A stretch of DNA of 64,000 nt. It comes from Dasypus novemcinctus (Eukaryota; Chordata; Mammalia; Cingulata; Dasypodidae). The position numbers and the translations under genes were made by a program. This document shows positions 35,330 through 45,289 of this stretch, piece by piece (position 1 is the stretch's first letter; each line of letters starts with the position of its first letter). The stretch lies in contig NC_080677.1 in NCBI RefSeq assembly GCF_030445035.2, forward strand, positions 113,825,263 through 113,889,262. Direction: 5' to 3'. The notes beneath the pieces are model-generated. The model saw only the letters and a list, made by a program, of their open reading frames with translations. It was not told the origin of the DNA and ran no database searches.

Positions 35330-35557
35330 TTTTATTTTATTATTATTTTTAAAAATACATGTATATATATTTTTTATTAGAGAAGTTGTGAACTTACAAA
35401 ACAATCATGCAAACGTGCAGAATTCCCATACAACACCCCTCCACCAACACATGATATTGTTGTGGAACATTTTTATAGAATATGAGATAACATCATTAGA
35501 CTGTTATTACTAATTATTGTTTATAATGTACATTTGGTATCTTTTTTCCATACCCCC
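35330..35557 (-). mobile_element. L1 3' UTR, xenarthran type
   Basis: T-rich left end, then TTTTTATTAGAGAAGTTGTG, ACTTACAAAACAATCATGC, CAGAATTCCCATACAACACC and GATATTGTTGTGGAACA. This is reverse-strand L1 3' UTR of the kind I associate with Xenarthra, inserted in L1 copy B. Confidence 0.6.
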
Positions 35558-35753
35558 TGTAGCAGTTTTATATGGTTATGAATTCCAAAAATAGATACTG
35601 GATTATGTTTGTAATCTGGTCTGTACCTGGGTGTGATTAAGTTATGATTAGGGCTTTGATTGGGCCACGTCATTAGGGCACTGAGTCTGCACCCGTTGGT
35701 GGGTGGGGACCGCAGATAAAAGGCATGGCAAAGGACAGAGCTGAGGGTTTCTT
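35558..35753 (+). mobile_element. Truncated MaLR-like LTR (5' part)
   Basis: Starts TGTAGCAGTTTTATATGG and runs through CCAAAAATAGATACTGG, GATTAGGGCTTTGATTGGG, and CAGATAAAAGGCATGGC (TATA-like box). The reverse complement of this segment forms the right third of the LTR at 48,657-49,240, so it is the same family in the other direction. The 3' two thirds are missing; a T-rich stretch follows. Confidence 0.72.
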
Positions 35754-35779
35754 TTTCTTTTTTTCTTTATTTATTTTTT

Positions 35780-36607
35780 AATGTTACATTAAAAAAATAT
35801 GAGGTTTTAGAATCAACTTATCAAATTCTACCAAAATTTAAAAAAAGTGTTAGGATTTAGAGTGAAAGCACAGTGAATCTATAGCTCATTTGGGGGGAAG
35901 GTTGACATCTTAACAATATTTATCTTATAATCTATGAACATGGTCTATCTGGCCATTTATTTAGTTCTTCTTTAATTATTTAGAGGAATGCTTTGTAGAT
36001 TTTGGTGTAGAGGTCTTACACGACTTTTAAAATTTGTCCTTACATATATTATGTTTTTGGATGCTATTGTAAATGGAGTTGTTTCTTAAAATTCATATTT
36101 GTAATTGTTAGCTGCTAGTATGTAGAGATATAATTGATTTTTGAATGTTGGCTTTGTCTCTTTGACCTTTTGAAATTCACTTATTAATTCTGGTAGTTAT
36201 TTTGTGTATTCTTTAGGTGTTTTTTCTGGAAGTATTGGCTCTTCTTTTTTTTATCTTCGATATTCTGAAATTTCATGATGATATGCCTTGGCATCATTTA
36301 ATTTTTTTGTTCATTGTGTTACATACTTAATGGGACCTTTCAATCTAGAAAAGTTCATCTTTTTGCTATGGGAAACATTCTTGTATCATTTTTGTATAGT
36401 TTCCTTCTTACCATTTTCCATGTTCTCTCTCTCTTTCTCTGAAGTTAAATTATTCAGACTGGACCTCCTAAACTGATCCTCTGATTTTATGCTTTATCAT
36501 CTATTTTCTTGTTTCTTGTATTTTATTTTTATTTTTATTTTTTTACTTTCTGAGAGATTTCCTTAACTACAAACTTATATTAATTGCTTTTAAACATATT
36601 ATTTTTA
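35780..36607 (-). mobile_element. L1 relic, continuation of copy B
   Basis: Resumes the L1 ORF2 text interrupted at 35,329: GAATCAACTTATCAAATTC, GGGGGGAAGGTTGACATCTT, TGAACATGGTCTATCTGGCC. After about 36,240 it turns into HAL1/L1 5'-like text (GATGATATGCCTTGGCATC). Confidence 0.65.
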
Positions 36608-36991
36608 TTTTATTTATTTTTATTTTTTTAAAGACTTATTTTTATTTTATTTAATCCCCCCCTCCCCCGGTTGTCTGTTTTCTGTGTCTATTTGCTGTGT
36701 CTTGTTTCTTTGTCCGCTTCTGTTGTCGTCAGCGGCACGGGAAGTGTGGGAGGCGCCATTCCTGGGCAGGCTGCACTTTCTTTCGTGCTGGGCGGCTCTC
36801 CTTACGGGGCGCACTCCTTGGGCGTGGGGCTCCCCTACGCGGGGGACACCCTTGCGTGGCACGGCACTCCTTGCGCGCATCAGTACTGCACATGGGCCAG
36901 CTCCACATGGGTCAAGGAGGCCCAGGGCTTGAACCGCGGACCTCCCATGTGGTAGACGGACGCCCTAACCACTGGGCCAAGTCCGTTTCCC
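36608..36991 (-). mobile_element. DAS-type SINE, internally deleted variant
   Basis: Minus-strand copy with head ending at 36,991 and a perfect 16 bp TSD AAACATATTATTTTTA (36,592-36,607 and 36,992-37,007). It lacks about 50 bases between GGCGCC and TGCCGCTG. The bridge read on the minus strand is GGCGCCTCCCACACTTCC, the same as in the SINE at 38,706-39,108. GC-rich and little diverged, so comparatively young. Confidence 0.93.
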
Positions 36992-37007
36992 AAACATATT
37001 ATTTTTA

Positions 37008-38200
37008 ATTTCCAACATATTTTTGTTGTTGTTCTTTGAATGTTGCTCTTTTAAGCATCTTGATATTTTAAAAAAGATATACTCGTCCTCTTATCTCCCG
37101 GGAAATATCAAGTATAATGTTTTCAAATGCTCTCTGACCCTGCCTTGTCTGTGCTTCCTCTGTGTTCCTATTTTCTCTTGTTTGTTTTCATCTCTGTCTT
37201 TCATTCTTTCCTCAGAACCCTGGTGATCCTTGGCTGTCTGTCCATGTATAGGAATAAGGCAGAAAAATGTTGCTTGGAAGCTCAGGGTGCAGGGGCACTG
37301 ATGGGCTCATTTGCAGAAAATGGGTCAGTTTTGTTTTATTCTATCAATGGGAAATCTCCCAATGATGTATCTTTAGGTCCTTTTTCTTGAGCCACTTTAA
37401 TAAAAGTCTTTCACAATCTCCTCTTGGAGGTTACAAGCAAGGTCCAACATTTTGGGAAGTTTAGAGTATTGCCTGGATTGTGGAGGCATTACCTTGGGGT
37501 AATTTCCCCCATGCCTTTGCTGGTCCTTGTGAGTTTCATCGGTTCTAGACCACGTTTTCCATCGGTTTCTCAGCAGAAATTCTTAAGCAAGTAACTCTAA
37601 TTTGGATCCCATTTCCTCACACAGAAAGTGCCCTCCCCCTTAGTTCAAGGTTTTCCTCTTGCCAACAATTTGTGTACCCATTAATAGGTTACAGGTGATA
37701 GAATATTTCTATTCCTGTTTATAGATGTAATACCATCTTCCTGATTCCTGGTTTTATGTAAGGAGCCCAATTCCAGTTTTCTGCCATGTTACAATGAATG
37801 CTACCACATTTTTTCCCTCAGGCTCACTTTTCTATCTTTGAGTTCCCTCTATATTCTGTACCTTGGAGACTTTCCTTTTTTTGCTTTCAAGTTCTTTTAA
37901 GTGTTATTTCTAAAATGTTTTGTTTTTCCTGCAACATTTTTGCATTTGAAGCAGAGTAAGAACGTTTCTTACATCTGCTTAGTACACCACATAGATCTAA
38001 AATCTAAAGTCTAAAGGTTCAGAATTCTGATTCTCAAGAGTGCTGAATAAATTATAATGCCTAAGTTTGCTTGTACATAAATTAATGATCAAGTCTTAGC
38101 TTTCAATTCTGTCTACAGATAGTTTGCTTGTTAAAGTTTGCATAGTATTTGCTTTCTTGTACCTTTCAATTAGTTTCAATCGCTAGACAAAGTAGTAATT
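37008..38200 (-). mobile_element. L1 5' region-like relic
   Basis: Continues the L1-like texture after the SINE (CTTTTAAGCATCTTGATATT, CAATGGGAAATCTCCC, GGAGGCATTACCTTGGGG). It resembles 5' parts of old mammalian L1s, but the match is loose. Frames of 67-87 codons lack support. Confidence 0.38.
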
Positions 38201-38320
38201 TTGGGATGTTGGCCAAAGGGGAAATTTTTTCTGGTAGTTTTTTCTATCACAAAATGACTCCCAAACAGTAGATCTCATAGATGAAATTGAATATTTTGGA
38301 ACATCTTAATAGCCATTGCC

Positions 38321-38705
38321 GGGAAGTGGACTTGGCCCAATGGATAGGGTGTCCGCCTACCACAAATCCTGGGCCTCCTTGACCCGTGTGGAGCTGGCCC
38401 ACGCGCAGTGCTGATGTGCGCAAGGAGTGCCTGCCACACAGGGGTGTCCCCCACGTAGGGGAGCCCCACGTGCAAGGGGTGCCCCCATAAGGAGAGCCGC
38501 CCAGCGTGAAAGAAAGTGCAGCCTGCCTAAGAATGGCGCCACACACATGGAGAGCTGACACAACAAGACGACGCAACGAAAAGAAACACAGATTCCCGAT
38601 GCCACTGATAAGGATAGAAGTGGTCACAGAAGAATACACAGCGAGTGAACACAGAGAGCAGACAACTGGGGTGGGGGAAGGGGAGAGAAATAAATAAAAA
38701 ATAAA
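38321..38705 (+). mobile_element. DAS-type SINE, left of a nested pair
   Basis: Plus-strand copy with A box TGGCCCAATGG (38,333-38,343). The B box region is deleted: CCTACCACA runs straight into AATCCTGGGCC. Its left flank AATAGCCATTGCC (38,308-38,320) is repeated only after the next SINE (39,109-39,121). More diverged than its neighbour, so probably older. Confidence 0.9.
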
Positions 38706-39108
38706 ATAAGGGAAACGGACTTTGGCCCAGTGGTTAGGGCGTCCGTCTACCATATGGGAGGCCCGCGGTTCAAGCCCCGGGCCTCCTTGACCCGTGTGGA
38801 GCTGGCCCATGCGCAGTGCTGATGCGCGCAAGGAGTGCCGTGCCACACAGGGGTGTCCCCCGCGTAGGGGAGCCCCACGCGCAAGGAGTGCACCCATAAG
38901 GAGAGCCGCCCAGCGCGAAGGAGGGAGCAGCCTGCCGAGGAATGGCGCCTCCCACACTTCCTGTGCCGCTGACGACAACAGAAGCGGACAAAGAAACAAG
39001 ACGCAGCAAAAAGACACAGAAAACAGACAACCGGGGGAGGGGAGGGGAATTAAATAAATAAAAATAAATCTTAAAAAAAATAAATAAATAAAATAAAATC
39101 TTAAAAAA
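38706..39108 (+). mobile_element. DAS-type SINE inserted in the tail of the previous one
   Basis: Plus-strand, near-intact copy with A box TGGCCCAGTGG (38,723-38,733) and B box GGTTCAAGCCC (38,767-38,777). The bridge GGCGCCTCCCACACTTCC marks the same internal deletion as the copy at 36.6 kb. The tail (ATAAATAAAAATAAATC, then A runs) is followed by a repeat of the first SINE's A-rich tail, fitting insertion into that tail. A 256-codon minus-strand frame across both SINEs is an artefact. Confidence 0.92.
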
Positions 39109-39253
39109 AATAGCCATTGCCACTTTTTAAAAAATCTTTCAAAATTTCACCTATTTCTTCATTCAGCTGGCCTTATTAGTTGAGGAGAATTTAATTAGCC
39201 TAATAGAGATTTAGTCTTAAGTGGATTTAGAAAAATAATTTGTTGCTTCCCTC

Positions 39254-39327
39254 TGAGATGAGATGAGATGAGATGTGATGAGATAAGCTGAGTTGAGCTG
39301 ATGAGATGAGATGAGATGAGATGATGG
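39254..39327. repeat. (GAGAT)n pentanucleotide microsatellite
   Basis: Two blocks of GAGAT units separated by a degenerate GTGATGAGATAAGCTGAG stretch, about 74 bases in all. Confidence 0.92.
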
Positions 39328-41177
39328 TGGAGGAAAAATACTCAAATTCAATGTCCTGTGTTTGTGTGCAAGTGGGAAACAGTCACCATGGTCAGAAAGT
39401 CTAGCTCCTGATCCTTCTTTCCAGTTTTCCATGCTCAACCTTTTAAACTGGAATGATTCTCCAAATCAGAGAAATGGAAATCTTGCACCTTGAGGATTAT
39501 GAAGAATCTGAGACCTGAAGATATCACATTGTATGCATATTGAAGCATTAACACAACTGTACAAAATTGTTTTCATGATAGCATGATTGTTTTATTCAGG
39601 AGCCTCAATTCATTGAGGGTATAAAGAAAAAATGATTTCACATTTTTCCCTATAAGCTGCCCCAACTGTTTTATATCAAAGTTCTTTTTATCACTTGGTA
39701 GTAGGGTCCCTTAATTACATCTCTCTGCCCAGTTACTAAGCTCAAGAAAGAATTGTTCATTTTAAAATTTAAATCTCACCTTATATCCAATTCAAGGCTC
39801 TGCTTCCACCTCCCCCCCTCCCCCCCCATCCCCAGACTAGAGTCTAGTGACTTAGAGTTGTGGGGCTTTTGCTCTTAAATAACTTCCCCTTCTTTATCCC
39901 AGTGAATAAACCTGGAATGGTGGGGGCGGAGAGGGGGTGGGCAGAAAGATGAGATCTCTACTGGACTTCCCACAATATTTGGTGTTATAAAATGACCTAA
40001 GCTAATTTGCCTGTTCACAATCGTCCGGCTCTTAATGGTGAGTGTGAATAGTTTCCAATTATTGGATGTAAGTGCTGCATCTTCCTCCATAATCTCAATA
40101 CGAGGTAGTATATTACAATGGAAACAAGTTTCAGAACCTAAATTCTCTTACACATGCCAATATTTATTGTTAAACAGGCACAAAAACAATTACAAAACAT
40201 GTTCTCTACAGTTGGTAAAGTCCCCACTCTGTCCTTTGCGGCATACTGACAGGCATGTTACATAAAAGGTTCACTCTCTGGCAAATGCTACGAATATCCA
40301 GATGGCAGGATCCCCTTCCATTCTAGTCAAGCCAGAACATTTGCTAAGTAGGCACAAGTCCGCATAGAATCCTAGCTAGATCTGTGGCACTACTCGGAAT
40401 TACCAGATTCTTAATCTCTGTACACAAAAGGATGAAGATGCCTGTGCAGCTCATTCTAGCCAACTCAGCCACACATACTGAACACTCAGTCATTTGCCTG
40501 GTAAAAACTCTCTCTAACATTCTTTATGTCAACATACAGAGCTTCAGGTATGGATTATTTTTTGGATAGTGGTATTTAAAAGACCAACCTTCCTTTTTCT
40601 GGAGTGTGCACTCCTGACTAAGATTCTTCATACACTAATAACAGTCCCTAGAGAGCAGATTAGAGTTAAGTTACATACACCTTATTCTGTCTACATGGAG
40701 CATTTTGAAATAAATGTCTGAAAATATAGTATTGATCATAACACTAAGATAATTCTTTGAATTCAGGCATGAGGGGCTGATTCCTTAGGGATGTAAAAAT
40801 GTGGACATTTTTAGGATGAAAAACCAAATAATAGTAAAATAGTATAATCAAGAAGAAGACTAACTCACAGAAAATCTCTACTAAGGAATGAATGCTAAGA
40901 CTGGACTTCATGAAGATTTTAATAGTCCTTTCAGACCCCCACTTTCAAGTTAAAAATGACAAGGAAAAGTGAATAGGAGGCATCCTGGTATAATGATGGG
41001 GCCACAAATACACAACACACCTGCTACCACTCTTGCTTCTGGGCTCTTGGCTGATTACCAATTGAACAGAGCATTCTTGCTCATATGGTTTCAGGGTTCT
41101 TTTCAAGCAGTGTTCCAGGCTGCTGAAGCTGGTAGATCAGAACTGGCACAGAAGAGAGAACTGGTGTAACACAAAGA
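39328..41177. other. Unclassified, probably unique sequence
   Basis: Apart from C-rich runs at 39,808-39,830 no repeat is recognised. 40.1-40.6 kb has even composition and could be conserved non-coding or an old retrocopied UTR, but nothing confirms either. Confidence 0.35.
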
Positions 41178-41375
41178 GGGTGGGCTTTGGAATCAGAGAG
41201 ATATATGGTCTGTACCAGCTGTGAGACCTAGGTAAAAGAGTGAGTTCTTTTATGCATCTAGTTCCTCATCTGTAAAATGGCAGGAGCAGGGGGATGAGAA
41301 TTATAAGAATGAAATGAAGTACTGTAAATTGCTTAGTGCAGGACCTGTAGGAACTCAATAAATATTAGTTCCCTC
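41178..41375 (+). repeat. MIR SINE
   Basis: Forward MIR: GGGCTTTGGAATCAGAGAG, CAGCTGTGAGACCTAGG, TTCCTCATCTGTAAAATGG, GAATGAAATGAAGTACTG, and the 3' end AACTCAATAAATATTAG. Confidence 0.85.
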
Positions 41376-42495
41376 CTCTTGTAGTCATGGAGTTTTTACT
41401 AAGCTGATATATATTACTTTCTGCTCATGTCTTTTCCAGGAGAACACCACTTCATCTAGAACAAAATGTGCATTTAATAGGGCATGAATATTTTGACTGT
41501 CAGTTTTAGTTATGTCTGTCATTTTTTAAAATTTTCCAACTTGAAAAAAGAGGTTTAGGGTAGTCACATTGGAAAACAAAGAAAATAAGGTTAAAATTCC
41601 CTCAAATCAACTTGGAGCCACTAAAATATTAATGCCTTGACAGTGTACTCACAATTGCAAAAGGCTGTGAGCCAGCATTGCTTTGTATTGCAGAGGTGAT
41701 GAGAACATATTTTCACTGCTAGAAAAAAGTTAAGCTGTACCGACAGAAATGGGACATGAGAGCCAAATTCCACAAGAACACCCTCGAGTTTAAAGTTCTC
41801 TTTCTATCTTTTGACAATATTTAGAAAACCAAAGACTATAAACTTAGAAAAGGAATCTTGGATGGTGTACAGAAATAGTAAGGTCGCAAGAACACTTAGT
41901 AGATATTGAATTTTTATACATGTATTTAAATTGATTAATATTGCCCTCAGCAGTATCCTAAACTTAAAGATTGTAAATGCTTACTAAAAGTGAACATAAT
42001 ATGATGAGTTGCCAGTTACAGTCTAATCAACCCCATTGGCCTAATTCTGCATTTTTCAGTGAATACACTTAAATCCTACCCATATGAAATAAATCAAAGG
42101 GTTGGAGATGGCAAATCCTCCAGTGAGTTACTCTCAGCTGTCTTAATCAGTGTTTTCTAAATTTTCTCAGTTTCTGACATACCTTTGAACTGCCAGAACA
42201 TGCCTGGTGGGGGATCTACTCACTCTCTCCCCAACCTGGTTTTAATTATACATAATTTATTTATAAGAAGATGTGCTATTGCCTCTCTATTAGTAAGATA
42301 TATACATAGTTTTTTTCCCCCAGTAATCAATACACTCTTGCCCGGCATGCTGGGACTAACAATGTGCACTCTGAAATGGCTCCACCTGTGCGAGCTATAG
42401 TCTGCAACCACTGACCTGGTCAATTAGAGGATCAACCCACTGACCTCTTCACTGGCTAGCCCCATTATGGTGGTAGAAGTCTTTCTCTTTTCTTA
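41376..42495. other. Unclassified sequence
   Basis: No family recognised. 42,330-42,470 reads like a diverged repeat (GGTCAATTAGAGGATCAACC), but I cannot place it. Confidence 0.35.
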
Positions 42496-42531
42496 TTTAG
42501 AAATAAGCACAAATGTGTGCTTATTTCTAAA
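42496..42531. repeat. Perfect 16 bp inverted repeat (hairpin)
   Basis: Left arm TTTAGAAATAAGCACA (42,496-42,511), loop AATG, right arm TGTGCTTATTTCTAAA (42,516-42,531). All 16 positions pair. Pairing does not extend outside the arms, so it is shorter than a usual microRNA precursor and has no T run after it. Confidence 0.9.
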
Positions 42532-43169
42532 ATGGCGTCAGGTTCATGAAACCCAAAGCTTTCCATGAGGTCTGCTGGGATCTTTGTTCTGCCTTTGCAT
42601 TCTTAACCCAAGAGGGCAAGCGGTGCCTCTCTTCATTTCCTTTGAGCTGACAATATAGTGGCTTGGTGTGTGTGGGCAAGCCTCCTGGCAACTCCTGGCC
42701 CTTGGAGGAATGCCTAACTACCCAGGTGACATACAAATTTTCCAAACACATGTCTACCAACATGTGCTGTCAGCTAAGAAGACTGTTTCCTTGCTCTTGG
42801 ATGCTTTTCCATTCACTCCTTACTGATTGAAAATCAACTTATAATTCAAGGTAATTTCAATACCACCACCTCCTCATCCCGCGCAGTCAGAATGGTATCC
42901 TCATAGCGTAAACATCTGCGCATTATATCTGACGGTAGTGTTTACTACTCTAACCAGAAGGCAGTAAGCAGTTTTTGGTTTGTTTCTGATCTTTGTATAT
43001 CCTGCCCTTAATCCCGGTGATAAGCACAACAAATGTTGTGACGCGGCTTAACAAATGTTGAGTTGAATTGAATTCAATTCAATTAATCAAAGAAAGGAAT
43101 GCTCACTGACATTGTATTAAGACTTCTAATATTATCTTGCCTTTCTAGTGAATCTCAGTTGGGGAAGGG
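42532..43169. other. Unclassified; short palindrome at 43,063-43,082
   Basis: No repeat family recognised. A 20 bp perfect palindrome of TTGAA/TTCAA units lies at 43,063-43,082. Confidence 0.4.
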
Positions 43170-43320
43170 GTTAAAGAGCACAATCGGAATCACCTGGAGA
43201 GTTTGATCAACCTGCAGGCTGATAGGGTGCATTGTCTGATAAAGCTCGTCAGGACACTGAAAATATCCCTACTCACTCCCCACTTCCCTCACCCCTTAGC
43301 CTGGTTGAGAACCATCAAAG
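43170..43320 (+). repeat. MER5-like hAT remnant
   Basis: ATCGGAATCACCTGGAGAG at the left and TGGTTGAGAACCATCA at the right match the two ends of MER5-type hAT elements (AGAATCACCTGGAGGGCTT... GAGAACCACTG). The middle is highly diverged. Confidence 0.45.
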
Positions 43321-44395
43321 TAGCCTCCCTATTCCAAGATACCTCATTCAGAATCTTCTATTTACTCTTATTCATTTTCATGAAAACCTCACCAAACTAG
43401 TCATGGTTGTTTTCATCACATTTGGAGTAGAACTGACCGATATCTCAGGGATAATGGAAATACTGAGATAGATTATCTTAAATTATATTTAAACAAAACT
43501 ATTTATAAGTGGTCTAGTGAAAATCTACCTTTTGGGTGAGCTATTTTTAATGTTTCTTCAGCAGGTTATTATAGATGAGCCAATTTTCCCTCTTTGCTTG
43601 TCATTTTAGAAACCCATTTGGTCGTGTTCTACTCCTGATGTGGTTCTCTCACCCCACTGGCTTCAGAGTGGTGTGTTTTTATTTGAAAGGGTCAAAACAT
43701 TCAGAATCTGCCATCCAAAATATGTGCTCTTTTTTCTTCTTTTTTTCTTCTGGAGTCAAAACCCCTGAAGTATAAATCCTTTGTAAATGAAGAGAGCAAT
43801 GCCAAAAGGAATGAGACATTTTTGGTCCTTATCCAAAACAGAGAGATAGCACTGAAACAGGAAGTGGATGATTTAAATATCCACTCAGCATCTTGGCAAC
43901 ATATTTATGTTTAAGGAACTTAAGGTTAAAAGGTTTTAGTCTGGCCTGGGAACACTCCATCTTCCCCTAGGGCTGGGAGCTTGGGGAAAACTTTTAAGAA
44001 TTTATCAAGTATTTGCAATTAGCCATTTTCCTGAGACCAGATTGTTACTGGGAATGTCATAGGACAGTGTTCCCAGTATGCAGCATGCTACCATCACTCT
44101 GGCTTCTTAGGATTATCTCTTTAGCAATCTTTCTTGGTGTGGTAGAAACTTGTTTTATTTTCTAAAAAGAAGGAACAAGAATGTAGTACCCAGGGTAGTT
44201 ATATAATTAACTCTCCAAAAGCTGAAACTACACAGAATGATTGAGCAAGCAGAATGCAAAATTGAGATTCAGTTGATTGTGTTTGAACTGTTCCAAGGAC
44301 CACTTAGTGGCACCCTCCTATAGGAAAATTTCTCTGACCCCCATCTAAGCTATGTGCCTTTCTACTCTCACAACACAGTCCTGTCCCTGCCACTA
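43321..44395. other. Unclassified sequence
   Basis: No repeat or coding signal recognised. Confidence 0.4.
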
Positions 44396-44505
44396 TCACT
44401 TTCTTTTCTTTATTCCTATTCCCTCCCTCCCTTCCTTTCTTCCTTCTCTCCTCTATTCTCTCCCTCTTCTCCTTTGGACTTCTTTTTTTTCATTCTTTCA
44501 GGTAG
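44396..44505. repeat. Pyrimidine-rich tract
   Basis: C/T-rich stretch of about 110 bases ending CATTCTTTCAG, which looks like a strong splice acceptor, but the sequence after it (GTAGTGCCTTGTAGCC) soon meets stops and no donor pairs with it. Confidence 0.7.
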
Positions 44506-44839
44506 TGCCTTGTAGCCCCTTTGTTGAATTTTGGACTTTAGGTTCTATGAGTTAGGAAGCAGTTGGAAAGCTGTGGTCAGAAGAGTGTTATGAACTGACT
44601 TACAGGTTCACATCTGACACTGTTGAAAACAGTTGGGAGGTGGTGGGGGAAGAATCTGATGTAACTGAAAGATAATGATGGCTTGAACCACGTAGTAATG
44701 GTGGAGATATTAAGAAGTGATAAAATTCTAGATGTATACTTTGAAAGTAGAGTCATTAGGATTTGCTAATAAATTGGAGAGTAAAAGAGAAATAGGCAGT
44801 GGTTTCTGGAGCCTGATCATAAGATCATAAGAATTTTGT

Positions 44840-45190
44840 TAGTTGTTAAACACAACAATCTTACAAATTAAATTATATAAACTTACAATTAAATGAATTA
44901 TATAAAACAAAGGTAATAAATAATTAAACTTCACTTCCTAATTATTTTGCTACATTTTATAATTATCTATGCCTATGAGGTTATTTACATCTTTTATATC
45001 TTTATGGTGGAAATACTATATATGGTGTTTTGCTAGGCATTTCTTCCCAATTCAGTGATCAATGGTGTCCCATTTATAGCTTGAAATGGAAAATGATGGC
45101 AGTATTTGCACAGGGAAGTTAGGCCTTCCCTTCTCTCTAAGCCCTCAGAGCTGAGAGCCAGCTGTTAAACATTTACTAGCACACCACTGG
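44840..45190 (+). mobile_element. Dispersed repeat, copy 2 of 2 (hAT-like)
   Basis: Matches 20,120-20,425 in order: GTTGTTAAACACAA, TTCCTAATTATTTTGC, ATTATCTATGC, GAAATACTATATATGG, GAGAGCCAGCTGTTAAAC, TTACTAGCACACCACTGG. The right terminus read backwards, CCAGTGGTGTGCTAG, resembles a hAT terminal repeat. It has an AT-rich insert relative to copy 1 at 44,860-44,930. Confidence 0.55.
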
Positions 45191-45289
45191 AAAGAGGAGC
45201 CCCAAAATGAGCTTGAGCTTTTTGGTCTATGAAACTGGAAGAATGGGGTTTCCATTTCTTGAGTTCAGGAAGAATGTAGAAAGAAGTGT

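Noticed and set aside
38247..39017. 256-codon open frame on the minus strand
   Set aside because: It lies across two tandem plus-strand SINEs; the GC-rich SINE body has few stops. Matching frames recur in the other SINE copies (for example 32.8-33.3 and 31.6-32.1 kb).
43063..43082. 20 bp perfect palindrome of TTGAA units
   Set aside because: A short pentamer repeat that meets its own inverse; low complexity, so chance is likely.
44396..44505. Strong splice acceptor CATTCTTTCAG
   Set aside because: No open frame or donor follows, and the pyrimidine tract is a simple repeat.
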